Assembly (NCBI RefSeq): GCF_963678635.1
Contig: NC_087065.1
Span: 41,295,430-41,359,429 of the forward strand
Reading direction: 5' to 3'
DNA from: Symsagittifera roscoffensis
Taxonomy: Eukaryota > Xenacoelomorpha > Acoela > Convolutidae
Length of the DNA: 64,000 nt
The notes under the pieces were generated by a model. It saw nothing but the letters and a program-made list of their open reading frames with translations. It ran no database searches and was not told the origin of the DNA. Shown piece by piece: positions 10,461-20,699 of the stretch. Numbering within the stretch: the first letter of the stretch is position 1; each line of letters starts with the position of its first letter. The position numbers were made by a program, and so were the translations under genes.

Positions 10461-11428
10461 TTAGTTTGATCCTTCCTTCTCCAACACCCTGATTAGTTCA
10501 GTCTCACAAAATGTACCCTCTATTGGTTCCTAATCAGCGTTGATGAGGTAATAAGTTGGTGGGTTTCTTGTTGGGATGTCAAAGATTTCAAAAACTTCGT
10601 CAGTGAATGATTGTTTGTATCCTTTTCGAAAAGGAAGGTCAATTTTTGCTATTCTAACAAAAGCACCTACGTAGAGCTTTCGTCGGCGTTCTAGTTTCTG
10701 CGATTGTTCCACTCTTAATGAAGTGAGACGTAGAACGTCCTTTTTGGTAGCTTCATTCGGGGCTATTTTTGTAACGCGGTTTATTCTCGAGTTAATTGTG
10801 TTGACAAAGTATTGAAGCTTGTCGATGTATGAGTAGGCCCATTTGTCCTCCAAATAATTGTAAATCAAAACCCCTTAGTGATCGAATGTTTCTCTCCGCA
10901 AAAGCGGATTCTTTTCACTCTCCGTTGTATATGTTTCGATGCAATTTTCCTCACATGAAGTTTTGAATGACCTCTTGAGTTTTTTTCGGCTTTTTCGTTT
11001 TTTGTTTTCATCATTTGATTGAATGCTTCCGCAGTTGAGGCGGCATACTTGGATTTCAATGGTTTTAAAAATAGTTAGCGGGACATGCAATCCACTGCAA
11101 CTATAGGATAATTAATAATTTTGTTGTAATCTGCAAGTTTATCAACATACGCCACGTCAATTGACCATATTTCGTCTATGTCATAAGCTATCACTTTGAG
11201 GCGTGGTCTTTTGCGACGAGCTGTTCAATATTTTAAATGTGCTGGCTCTGTATGTAAAACACATTTCACTTTACTTCGTGAAAATTTGGATTCATCTTTT
11301 GAATTCTGTACAGTGCCAAACAATGTTTGACCTTTACTTGTAAATTTAGTTTTCAATAGTTTTTCTTCAGCTGGTGTAATATTGCCATTTTTTTGTTTTT
11401 GTCTTCGTTTTCTTTGTCGTTGCAGAAT
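10461..11428 (-). pseudogene. Retroviral-type integrase (Polinton INT) remnant
   Basis: The core begins with DIDEIWSIDVAYVDKLADYN, containing the first catalytic Asp, followed by YPIVAVDCMSR and a TAA at about 11076. After a short frame-changing interval the ESAFAERNIRSL stretch carries the conserved Glu. The C-terminal part (IYNYLEDKWAYSYIDKL, NRVTKIAPNEA, LYVGAFVRIAKIDLPFRKGY) matches Polinton integrases, including the chromodomain-like end. The segment that should hold the second catalytic Asp appears deleted between about 11000 and 10970. Other stops occur at about 11224 and 10530, and a frameshift near 10865. The N-terminus overlaps the upstream gene's C-terminus in another frame. Confidence 0.85.
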
Positions 11429-12306
11429 CTAAATCGTTATCGGGCGTTTCAGAAGATGATTCGGAGTCTTCTACTTCTGCTGCTCCTTCTTCTCGTTTCG
11501 TTTTTTTGCGCTGCCCGTTCTCTTTCACTGTCTACAACAGTCCTTTTGATTTTGCGTCTTTTACTGCTTTTTGAGCTGGAACTTGTTGACGACGGTTTCT
11601 TGGGAGAAAAGAGTGCTGTAGATAATGAGGGGGATTTTGTGAAACCTCTGCTTTTTTGCTTGTGTTGAACTTGTTCCGTATTCATTGACTGAACCGCGAC
11701 TTTGGCATACTTGTTCATAACCAACTTTTCATCAGCATTGAGTGACCTCAAAATCAGTATAAAAGCAGGCTCGTGAAGTTTTTTAGTTTGTTGTTGTATA
11801 TCAAACAAAAAAACTGACACTTTAAGACCGGTTCGAACTTTATCAACGTAAATTTCTTCATTATCTTTTTTTATTTTGACTCGCTCTGACTTTTTCATAA
11901 CTTCAAGAATTTTTTTCGCTCGCTTAAGTTTGTGTTCGTCCATGAACTGTAATTGTAACAGGATGCGTTCACTAGATAATGCCTCAATTAGTTCAGCGTT
12001 TTTTTTTCATCTCGTTTCCTTTAATATCATCATCATCATCTTCAGTGAGAAGGAGAGCTTATTTTTGTGGATTGTTTTCTGCTTTGGCAATGATAGATGG
12101 TTCAGGGCTTGGGGGTATGACTGCCGTATCAGTAGCTGATATTGTTTTTGTTGTTAATGTTGATTCCTTTAGGGGTCACATACGGTTCAAATATGATAAT
12201 TGCGGTTTCTTGTGTTTGATGGAGTTGTCAAGCAAAATCTGTGCTGCATGTGGTTGATCTCTGATATACATATGCTTCGGAATTAGAACAATTTTTTCTG
12301 CTGCCA
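11367..12306 (-). pseudogene. Conserved Polinton ORF between ATPase and integrase
   Basis: Starts at ATG 12306 (MAAEKIVLIPKHMYI). A first frame runs to about 12176. A later segment has five aspartates, then ALSSERILLQLQF and a lysine-rich coiled region (KLKRAKKILEVMKKSERVKI). The C-terminal tail is Ser/Lys/Arg-rich (for example SSSSKSSKRRKIKRT). Frames change near 12176, at an A-run near 12000, and near 11500. Proteins of similar layout accompany capsid genes in related elements, and a basic virion or DNA-associated role is plausible, but the function is not known. Confidence 0.55.
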
Positions 12307-12384
12307 TTTCTATGCTGTCAAATACTTGAAGCAAAAATAAAAAAATATGTCTGATTAGATAAAATCCTTGTTTGCTCAATATAA

Positions 12385-12570
12385 TTGCTCGTTTTTTTCA
12401 GGAATAGTTTTTGGATTGATTAAAATTTTGTATGCTCTTCCGAATCTATTGAGGTTTCGGATACTGACAGGCACATTACCGTTGACTACATTGATCAAGC
12501 GTTCACAGACAACTGATTTTTTTGTTTATTTGATGTTTTTTTGTAATGAAGCCTCGTAGTTGAGTTGGGT
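12385..12570 (-). pseudogene. Unidentified coding-like fragment downstream of the ATPase
   Basis: The minus strand is open with coding-like composition (for example VCERLINVVNGNVPVSIRNL, then GRAYKILINPKTIPE) up to a stop near 12382. It is preceded by another open frame that overlaps the end of the ATPase frame. It may be the true C-terminus of the ATPase gene after a frameshift, or a small separate gene. Not recognised. Confidence 0.35.
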
Positions 12571-13319
12571 TCAACTGTAACATGTGCTGCAGAATAAACA
12601 ATTTTTTTCGCGTTCATTTGTCTTGGGTGTCACTTCTGCTTTATCTAATGGTAAATAGAAAATTGACGGACCAGGTGGTATTATGTTTGAATAGTATCTG
12701 AGACATTCTGATGTTCGGGGATCTAAATCTATTAATAGATGTCCGAAGCTGTCCTTTGTCGCCAGTTCATACGATTGTCGTAAGAGTTTAGCTGCTTTAA
12801 GTTGCCTTCCGAGGTGATGAAGTTGCTGAAAATCACGAGGTGATTTGAAATAAATGATGAAAGATGTGTTCAAATCAAAAGTTCGCGACCATCGGCTTTG
12901 TTGGAATAAATTATGTTTAACATAAGTAACATCTAAGCCCCTGTGTCTTCCTGCTGTTGCTAGTTTAACGAATTCTTTATCATTGTATATTTTTTCGCAT
13001 GAGTCATCAATCACTAACAGAACGTTTTCAATGTTTCTCAAACGATCGAATCCGTCAAACTTTACCAGTTCATTATGAATTTTGCGAGCGTTTAACTCGT
13101 CCATAACTACAGGTTGAATATCTTGGTAAAAAATAACAATCTTTCAAACTTGTAATAAAATGTTCTTCCTGTCAATAGCTTGACAGTCAACTCTGTTTTT
13201 CCGGATCCTGACGGTCCTACAACTGCCCTAAACAGTCTTGTTGACGTATCATTAATTTTATTCATATCCTTGGGTTTTGTAGCACATTCCCAGCTAAACC
13301 ATACAATATTGAAAACCAA
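12571..13319 (-). pseudogene. FtsK/HerA-type genome-packaging ATPase remnant
   Basis: Walker A GPSGSGKTEL and Walker B NVLLVIDDS are both intact, with KFERLLFF between them. LATAGRHRGLDVTYVKHNLF is typical of viral packaging ATPases of the A32/Polinton kind, which drive DNA into capsids. About 245 codons, close to full size. One frameshift near 13130 separates the Walker A half (13107-13319) from the Walker B half (12571-13104). No internal stop was seen within the second half. Confidence 0.85.
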
Positions 13320-13650
13320 ACTGACGTTCCTTCACAGCTTATTGGCGTCCAAGAAAGTTTATAGATACAAAAAGTAATTAAAATGAAAACTAAAATCAAT
13401 TGAGACATAAAAATTACTTCTGATCTGGGGATCGTAGCATCATTACAAGACGTCCAATACTTTTGTTCAATGTTTGTTTGATCATAAGCAAAATCCGTAA
13501 CTATAGTCGCATAAGGCTCATCAATCGCTAATTCAGACTTTCAGATGTTGAATTTAATTTTCTCTCTATGTGGTTTTCTCTGACTCTCTATCTATAGCAC
13601 TAGTTTCTTAATGAGAAAAAAAAACGTGTTTTTGTCATAAAATCTGTATT
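13320..13650. other. Intergenic part of the Polinton, nothing recognised
   Basis: AT-rich sequence between the ATPase start and the next upstream ORF. No frame on either strand shows coding-like composition over more than about 40 codons. Confidence 0.4.
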
Positions 13651-13652
13651 AT

Positions 13653-14165
13653 CTATACTTCTGAACAAAAAAAAATCTCGTATCGAGGGTAACTTGTAAA
13701 GTCATTGTCATTGCCATGCATTTCCACGACATAATTGGCTGGCACATATTCAGTTTTTGCATGAAATACAACGTTCTTTACAGAGTTCTCTCTTACTAGT
13801 TTCTGAACTTCCTCAGGTGGGTCACTGCTGTGTAGATCCATTTGAATTCCGGGTTGACGTTTGGGCACTAAGACTAGCCTGGGAAGACATACTCCTCGTT
13901 TGTTGGCTAACATTTTGACATTACTTGTGTCGTTGAAAACAGATGAATTGGTCAATCACTGGGAAAAATTTTTTTTTTAAAAAATCAATTCGTCTCCTGA
14001 TAGAGTAATTTGTTCTTTCCGCTGCACAACTTGACCTCGGCAATTGATTTGTTCTGTTCTGGTCAAAGTTATTTTGATATCACTCTCTGCTGTCATCCAA
14101 GCCAAGAACAATAAATTTGGAGACAAGTACGTCTCCAATTTTGCTAGTCTTTCGTTATTGCTCAT
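13653..14165 (-). pseudogene. Unidentified Polinton ORF, broken in two
   Basis: The first frame (14165-13977) starts MSNNERLAKLETYL and contains SDIKITLTRTEQINCRGQ. The second (13955-13653) contains RGVCLPRLVLVPKRQPGIQ and VPANYVVEMHGNDNDFTSYP. An A/T homopolymer around 13965-13980 lies at the junction, so one gene of about 170 codons is likely. Its start overlaps the end of the exonuclease-like gene by 11 bases. Function unknown. Confidence 0.45.
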
Positions 14166-14642
14166 TTATCAGGCAATCAACCTTGGTTTGTTTCAGGGCA
14201 CAGTGATTCCTGGAGTTGTAAATAGGTAAATGTCTATTGCAAGATGAATAATTTTTTAATTTTAAATTTTAAATTCTCGGCCAACCCAATTCAGCAAGAT
14301 TCACAACTTCTCGATCCAAATACTTTGCAAGAAATTCAGCCTTCTCTTTTCCTTTGGCGTAAAACACAGCGTTAGGAATTTTAAAAACTAGAATTTGATT
14401 AATCTGATTTAGGTTGATTTGTAAATAATCACCGCTTTCCCAGTGAATTCCGTGCGAATAATTTGTTAATCAGTTGTATGCTTTTTGTTCAGCCTTGGGC
14501 AGTGAGTTGAAAAGGACTGGAGGTAGAAAAAAAGAGAGTCGCTATAATCAGAAGTCGTAATGACTAATTCTTTAACTATACAGGTACTTTTTTTAGGGCG
14601 AAATCCTTCCAAATCTATCACGACTGATCGTTCGCTCAACAT
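14155..14642 (-). pseudogene. DxE exonuclease-like Polinton ORF remnant
   Basis: Starts at ATG 14642, overlapping the stop of the gene upstream. The N-terminus SVVIDLEGFRPKK has a D-x-E in a strand-like context, as in DEDD-type 3'-5' exonucleases. It is followed by VKELVITTSDYSDSLFF, then (other frame) HGIHWESGDY, AVFYAKGKEKAEFLAKYL and a C-terminal HCALKQTK. I recall uncharacterised invertebrate proteins with the same order of motifs. Breaks: frameshift near 14535, TGA near 14463, and a shift near 14275. The nuclease role is an inference from the motif pattern only. Confidence 0.5.
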
Positions 14643-15180
14643 TCTAACAATTGATAGAATTCTGGTCTGGTTAGTTTGACGAATAAATAGAAAGTAATAC
14701 CGCTCAATTCACCAATCAGACTGCTGTTACACTTCCAGGGTAACATATAGCAGTAAGTGGGACCCGTGTTGCAAACTTTGTCAAGAAAACCTGCAGCGTC
14801 ATGTAAAAATGCATGCAGACGTACTATTTTTGTATCTTTTAAATATTTGTCCCAGGAAGAGTCGTCTTTGCCAATAAGACCTCGATATGGTCTCAAGTTT
14901 AATGGCCACGTCAAAATTTAAATAATTTTCACTAGAAAAGAAAAACAGAGAACATGCAGTCAGAAAGTAATTTCGACGGTCAGAATTTTCCAAATAGGTT
15001 TTTTCACAGTCAAAAAAATCTCATGAATGATTTCCAAGTCTGTTGAGGTAACGTTTTTCCAATTTCATTTTTCATTTTTTTTAACACTTCTTGAACCTGC
15101 TGAATTTCAAAACAGTGGAAGTAAAAGTAACCTGTTAGATACCAATTGCTGATATCTACAACTCAGTGATATACATTTAA
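14636..15180 (-). pseudogene. Unidentified Polinton ORF upstream of the exonuclease-like gene
   Basis: An open stretch from about 15180 includes VQEVLKKMKNEIGKTLPQQT and then, in other frames, LENSDRRNYFLTACSLFFF and DKYLKDTKIVRLHAFLHDAA. It ends GITFYLFVKLTRPEFYQLL with a stop at 14636-14638. Frame changes near 15020 and 14910 imply two frameshifts in a gene of about 180 codons. Not recognised. Gene order and overlap with the next start argue it belongs to the element. Confidence 0.45.
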
Positions 15181-15231
15181 TTAGACCATCAGCTTTTTTC
15201 AATTAATTTTTAACTTTTTTGTGAAAAATAA

Positions 15232-15400
15232 CTATTTTTTCAATCTGCACTTTTTTTCAATCAGCTTACTGTCAAATTTGAACAAGAAGTCAAATATGTT
15301 TTCAGAAGTAGCATTCGACAAATCAATCGTTTTTACAAGTTTTTGTTTCCAAAGTTCCAAATCAAACAGCCAAAATCTTGTGCTTTCCTATATACCATAT
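15232..15400 (-). pseudogene. C-terminal fragment of a further Polinton ORF
   Basis: About 47 codons are open with coding-like composition (WLFDLELWKQKLVKTIDLS, then SENIFDFLFKFDSKLIEKK) up to a TAG at 15232-15234. The upstream part is not followed past about 15410, where stops appear in the same frame. It marks the rightmost visible edge of the element. Confidence 0.35.
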
Positions 15401-15582
15401 AGTTTGGTTGCATTAGACTCAGTTGGTTGCGTATTATAGGTATATAACGTCATTTTACATGTAAACAAGCCAATACCTCCAAATTTTAGAAGGGAAAACA
15501 TGCACCAACCAAAACTTAATTCCATTCCCGTTTCCATAAAATGGCTGGAAAATGACTAATTTTAACCCCCCGTAAAACATGA

Positions 15583-16270
15583 GTGCCCGAAAAGGTAGGA
15601 GCTTTAACCCCTTTGAGGGTTAAAAGTGGTCAGTGCAACGGCACACCGAAAAAAAGGGGGTTAAAAGTGGTCATTTTCATAGCCACTTTTACTATTTTAC
15701 TAAAACTCAAACGTAATCAATTTTTTTCCATGGAACTCCAAAGCGGTTGGCTGAAATTAGCGGAATTTTCAGTAAAATTGCTTTATTTAGAAGCTGGGTG
15801 GAATCCCTCAGACGCGAAGGAACAAATACGAAAAAAAATATTAATCAGCCAATTAGATTTCAGTAATCTAAAGTTTGGAAAGAAAGTTAACATTTCCAAT
15901 GACTGAATTTTGATTTTGGCCGAAAATAAAAAGGGTCGAAATATGCAAATTTTTCAAATTGTCACTGAATGCCGCCGAATTGGAACAAATTTTGTATTTC
16001 AAAGATTTCGTTATGAAAGAAGCAAGGCAATTGCTTCTTTTTAAAAATTGACTTTCGGCTAATTTGGTTTTCGGTCCGTCGGTTACAAGTGTTTTCGAGA
16101 ATGAGAACAGCCCCCTGGAAGCTGCCCACAATTTGATCGATTAATTCTCTTATTGCAACAACAAATAAAAAATTTGCGGGTGTATTAAGTAATTCACTGC
16201 CAGCTATGCACACTTCAAACCTCTTGTTAAATTGCCATATTAAATCATCGTAGTTTCGTAAAATTGACAA
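15583..16270. other. Open frames on both strands, undecided
   Basis: The plus strand is open at 15583-15906 (contains LYLEAGWNPSDAKEQIRKKI) and the minus strand at 15962-16270 (contains RNYDDLIWQFNKRFEV, AIRELIDQIVGSF). Both look more coding-like than the flanks, but neither has clear splice sites or a recognised family. They could be exons or an edge of the Polinton. Confidence 0.2.
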
Positions 16271-17790
16271 GTTTGGAAGAAAAATAGGTAAACTTTGAAA
16301 CTCATTTTAAAAAGGAGGCAAACATATAAGAAAACTCAATCAAAATAGAAGAAGTTTCAAATTTGTTTTTAAAAATTGAATTGAATTTTGTTAATTGGAA
16401 ATTGTCATTTTTTCAACTTATTTTGTCTTCTTATAAATTAAATTTATTTTCTGGTGTTTTTCACTCGAGTATAATTTAAAGTTCAGATCAATCAATTGTG
16501 AGGTTTTTAAACCTAACTTGAATAAAATTTTAAGCATTTGGGAAAATTTATCCAAAAGTTTAACATACTTGTTCAAAATTTCTCAATTGTTTCTACAACA
16601 TTTTTTATTGTTATTTAGTCAATGAAATTTAACTAAACGGTAAACAAGAGTTTCAATTTGATCATTGCCTCCTGTTTTCTACAATGTCTCGATTGAACCC
16701 ATATCTGGCCGATTAGAAATTTCCATCGATCATCGACAACGATTTTAGAAATTTTTATCAAAAATTGTATTCTACTTTTTCCTTTAAGCTATTCTGATGT
16801 TTTTTCTCAGCAATTTTGCAAAACAAAAAACACCTGTTCTTTTTTTGTCGAATTTTTAGCAAAATTATTTTTTTCTTCTATCCTTGATTTCAAAAACTTT
16901 TTTCTTTAAAAATTATTCATAGGGATGGTATTGCAGCTAGCTAATGCTACAAAACAAATTTTATTCATAATCTCATATCAAATTTACTTGCAAAGGTACA
17001 CAACTGATTCTACCAATTGCTTTGCTTCAGGAGAAAAATTGAAAGACATTTTTGAATGTTTTTTCAAAAGACTTTTCAAAAGCGTTTTTTTTTACAATCC
17101 CACTTGTAGCATTAGAAAAAAAAACTGAAAAATGATTTCAGATATAAAAAGCTGATCCAATTGAACAAACGTTTTCTATTTGAAGTAGATTTAAATTTCT
17201 TTGAAGCAAATTTAAACACCAAAAAGTATTCCATTTTTGGGTTTCTGCTTCGTTTGTAATACTTTCATTAATTTATTTTTGAATGAATTGTATCTCAGAA
17301 GTAGAAATAGTTAAATCGAAACATCATTTATAATCCAAATTAAAAGTAGCTCCGGAAAGTCATTTTTTGCTAGCTAATAAAACTTGAAAAAATATCTTGA
17401 AAAAGATAACTACTTATCATAATCATCTGTTTAAACGCCTTTGAACTGATTTGTGAAACAAAAGCCCTAACTGCTGGGAGAAAGATGCACCTTGGATTCT
17501 TGAAATGTTCAAGTTCTAGTTTGCAACTTAAAATTTTTGATCATTTCTGTGAAAACTTTTCGGAAACTCTTAAATAATTAGTTTAAATTCTTGTTGGATA
17601 AGAACCCCAATTGTCTGCCGTGAAACCTAATACTTCAGGAACCCATTCCTTGGCAATGCATTCCAAACAAACATTTGATATCTGAGCAATTTGATTTGAA
17701 TAGTCAATGGTATAATTTTGTAAGCAACACTGAAGTTTGCGAAGTAAACCAAAAATACTCGTTTCAATAGTTTTTGCGTTTTATACTTTT
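16271..17790. other. AT-rich stretch without recognised features
   Basis: Long A/T-rich sequence with only short random ORFs. No repeat family named here was seen until 17794, where the TTGTTCCGACTTTCG end of family A appears. Confidence 0.4.
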
Positions 17791-17850
17791 ATTGTTCCGA
17801 CTTTCGAAGAAAGTGGAAAATTTATTTACGAAATCATATACGAAAAACAA

Positions 17851-18420
17851 ACAAGACTGCTCGTATCAGGGCGAAGCCCTGAATGTTCCGATTGCCTTTT
17901 AAGGTTTATGGAGCAGTAATAACATTAAAAAATTCAATGAAATAAAACAAAATGAAAAAGAAATTTTTTCTAAAATTTGAAACTTTTTATGAAAATCACC
18001 CCCCCTCCCCCACACGATATATAAAGTACAAAAGGATAAATTTCGCTCCTTGTAACAAATCATTTATGGCAAATAAACTTCTTTTAACCAATTTGGAATG
18101 ATTTCTATGACGGATTAACTCTCCGCCTACGCGTTAATAGCGCGAAATATATCGCGCGTTAATTGTCCCAAATTGGCCAAAATGGCAATCTTTAAACCCC
18201 CGTAACTTTACAAAAAATGACCACAGGTGAAATATCTTTTCAAATTTGAGCTCAGGAAAACAATACCTTTTAAATGATATAAAAAAATTCCGTCAAAAAT
18301 GGCTAGTTAAAAAGTCGAAATTTGTCTGAAGAAAAAAAAACTCACCCCGAGCACAAATATTCCGTTACTTTCGTATCGAAAGTCGGAACAATTACTTTCG
18401 TATCGAAAGTCGGAACAATA
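17851..18420 (+). repeat. Repeat family A copy with duplicated end
   Basis: Near-complete copy: ACAAGACTGCTCGTATCAGG at the left, hairpin CAGGGC-GAA-GCCCTG, TTACGCGTTAATAGCGCG in the middle, and AAAGTCGGAACAATA at the right. The last 30 bp (ACTTTCGTATCGAAAGTCGG...) are present twice in tandem at 18367-18420. An opposing TTGTTCCGACTTTCG end lies at 17794. Confidence 0.8.
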
Positions 18421-18539
18421 ATATGTGTTGAAAATGTTTGTTTTTTGATTGCGGTTAGGTATTTCTGTGTTACTTGCACAGCAGCCGGCTTCTCTTGTTA
18501 ATATTACGTTTCATTTTCAGGGGTAGATCTTTGATTTTC

Positions 18540-18840
18540 TCGAGAGTGCAGATTCTCAAAAAAGGCTCCCAGATGACTATAAAGACCCAATTTTGACAAT
18601 TTTTTTGAAAAAAAAAACGGACGTCTCAAAATTCTGACCAAAAATTAGCGTTTTTTTTGGCGCGCGCTCTCATTTATCATTATAAAATATTAGCGCCAAA
18701 AATGCCCTAAGAAAAATTTTAGTTGGCGACGGAAATTAATATCGTAAAAACACCAAAGTGGGGACCCTTCGTTTGATAAAGGGGTCGAAGCTCTGAGGAT
18801 GGATGCTTCCGCCCACTTTCGTTCAAGCCCGCCCACTATT
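18540..18840 (+). repeat. Repeat family B, diverged copy
   Basis: Contains GGCGCGCGCTCTC, the TTAGCGCCAAAAATGCCCTA stretch and a GGGGACCCTTCG-type end, as in the copies at 24060 and 30600. Confidence 0.5.
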
Positions 18841-18884
18841 ATTGTTATAGGAAGCGTAGCCATTTGCATATGCTATAACATATG

Positions 18885-19165
18885 CCATAAGCGGTTTGAG
18901 CGATTTTTGAACGGTTCATCTAAAAACCGCTCAAAAACCGCGCAAGATGTGAGCGGTTTTTCTAGATAAACCGCTCAAAAACCTATCAAATCTTGCGCGG
19001 TTTTTGAGCGTTTTTTTTTATTAACCGCTCAAAACCGTTCAAATCTTGCGCGGTTTTTTAGATAAACCGTTCAAAAACCGCTAAAACCGCTCATTTTAAG
19101 CAAGATTTTGAGCGCAATCGTCTAAAAAAACCACTCAAACCGCTCAAATCTTGCTTCAAATTAGG
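18885..19165. repeat. Array of interlocking palindromes based on AACCGCTCAAA
   Basis: About 20 copies of AACCGCTCAAA and its complement TTTGAGCGGTT alternate, many joined by AATCTTGCGCGGTTT. Almost any pair can fold, so the region can form multiple alternative cruciforms. A homologous, longer array lies at 47945-48665, and both end in an AGGTGAAAAAT-TCGACTCGG stretch. Confidence 0.75.
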
Positions 19166-19379
19166 TGAAAAATCTCGACTCGGTATTCGTGCCGCTTAGC
19201 ATGCGCAGTAAAATTCATACTCAGTTGAATTTTATTGCGCATACTAATTGAATGTTATTGCGCACAAACTTTTATTGCGAACATTCTATTTCCGCTAATA
19301 GCCGCATGCTAAGCGGCACGCATGCATTGGGGATCGGTCCCAATTTTTATAGCACGTCAATTAAATATTTTTTTTTCAG

Positions 19380-19537
19380 GTGGGAACACCTTGAAGGTGA
19401 AAAAGACAGGAAGCGATAGTTTTTATTTCTATTCTCTAAAAGGTAAGCTCACACAGACAACCCCACTGACAGGAGATGTTAAACTGCGCTTGATGCGAAG
19501 ACTTCCCAAGACGTTCACTATGAAACTAGGGATCTAA
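19380..19537 (+). CDS. Candidate host exon, function unknown
   Basis: A strong acceptor (nine T then CAG at 19379) opens a frame GNTLKVKKTGSDSFYFYSLK. A GTAAGC donor is available at 19443, which would give a 63-nt exon. Without it, the frame continues to a stop at 19537. The peptide is Lys/Thr-rich with no recognised domain. Evidence is the splice context and the open frame only. Confidence 0.3.
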
Positions 19538-19629
19538 TTTACACTCAGATTAGTCCAAACTAAGAGCCATTGAAGTTTTTACAAAATTAGGTTCATAAAT
19601 GACTCTTTTTTTTGTAAAATTTCGTTTCT

Positions 19630-19960
19630 AACCAGAGGCGCGCGCAGATAGTTTTCTAGGTGGGTTTCGGTATTTCGAAAAACATCAAAATTTTTTGCAA
19701 CGGAGACAAATTTTTCAAAAAACAGGCCAAAGAAGGCGTTTTCAGGACTTTTTTGGAAAACTTTGACCAAAAAAACCCGGTGCACACTCCCCCGGCGCGC
19801 ACTCCCCCATCGAAATTAGATATATTGGCGTCATAGGCGCCTTTACAAAAATTTTGAGGTTGGGCAGCCAAAAATGGATATCGTAAAGTTATACCAAATG
19901 GGGGACTGTTTGGAAAAAAACAGACAATCTCTCCCCCCCCCCCCTCTCTAAGTGACCTGC
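19630..19960 (+). repeat. Repeat family B copy with poly-C
   Basis: Contains AAAACAGGCCAAAGAAGGCG, GGCGCGCACTCCCCC, the ATATATTGGCG-CATAGGCGCC stretch and a 12-C run at 19933-19944. A second poly-C patch with the same following CTAAGTGACCTGCCGTAGAA is at 20055-20095. Confidence 0.55.
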
Positions 19961-20699
19961 CGTAGAACGTCCTCCGCAAGCATGTATTAATTCTAAAAAT
20001 CCATTAACCCTGTATAAAATATCAGCCGTACAATATACCACCAATCAGCCCCCTCCCCCCCCCCCTTCCCCGCTAAGTGACCTGCCGTAGAACCGTAGAA
20101 TGCCCCAAAAATGTATTAATTCTGCTGAAAAATAATTTTGTACAACTTGAAAAATAATTTTCTATTTTTTGAAAAAATAGTTTTGTATTTTGAAACGCGC
20201 CATTAAAAGTGGTTCTCATTTTTTTGCGTAATTGCATTTTTATGCTGTTAATTACAAAAATTAGGATTTTAAATCAATTTTTTTTACTGCTATGGTTAAT
20301 TTTGAACGATTCTAGGCTAATACTAAAAGTTAGCTTATAAAAAATTGATAGTCCCTCCTACATCGATTTGGGGCAAAAATGTATGGTTGATATAACATGC
20401 ATTCCATACAAACGCACACAAATTTGAAATTTTGAAATTTCAATACAATTTGAGTTTTGATAGGCGGCAAATTAATGAAATCGACATTTTATTTATATTT
20501 CGATAACTCAAACTGTCATTTAGGTGAAATAACATTATTTTCGAAGTTATCGTGTGCGAAATTCATTTTTCGCTCTAAATCGATTTGGGGTGTTCGGTTG
20601 ATCCCCTCTGATTACGCATTTCCACAAGTTTCTTCAATTTCTTGTATTCCAAAATCGGCTAGCAATATGGAGAAAAAAAATGGAACCCGGGCCAAGGTC

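Larger units (their letters stand above)
6780..15440 (-). mobile_element. Decayed Polinton/Maverick (adintovirus-like) element
   Basis: A contiguous block of remnants of integrase, FtsK/HerA-type packaging ATPase, adenain-like protease, double-jelly-roll major capsid and penton-like minor capsid. These are the hallmark gene set of Polintons/Mavericks and adintoviruses. All are on the minus strand except one converging plus-strand gene. Start/stop overlaps of a few to about 22 bases between neighbours look viral. Nearly every gene has stops or frameshifts. No protein-primed DNA polymerase B was recognised, and no terminal inverted repeats were found by eye, so the limits are approximate and the element is probably truncated. 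Confidence 0.85.

Noticed and set aside
11393-11668. Plus-strand Leu/Ser-rich ORF and others at 11876-12257
   Set aside because: Antisense of the Lys/Ser/Asp-rich Polinton ORF on the minus strand; the minus frames carry the recognisable motifs.
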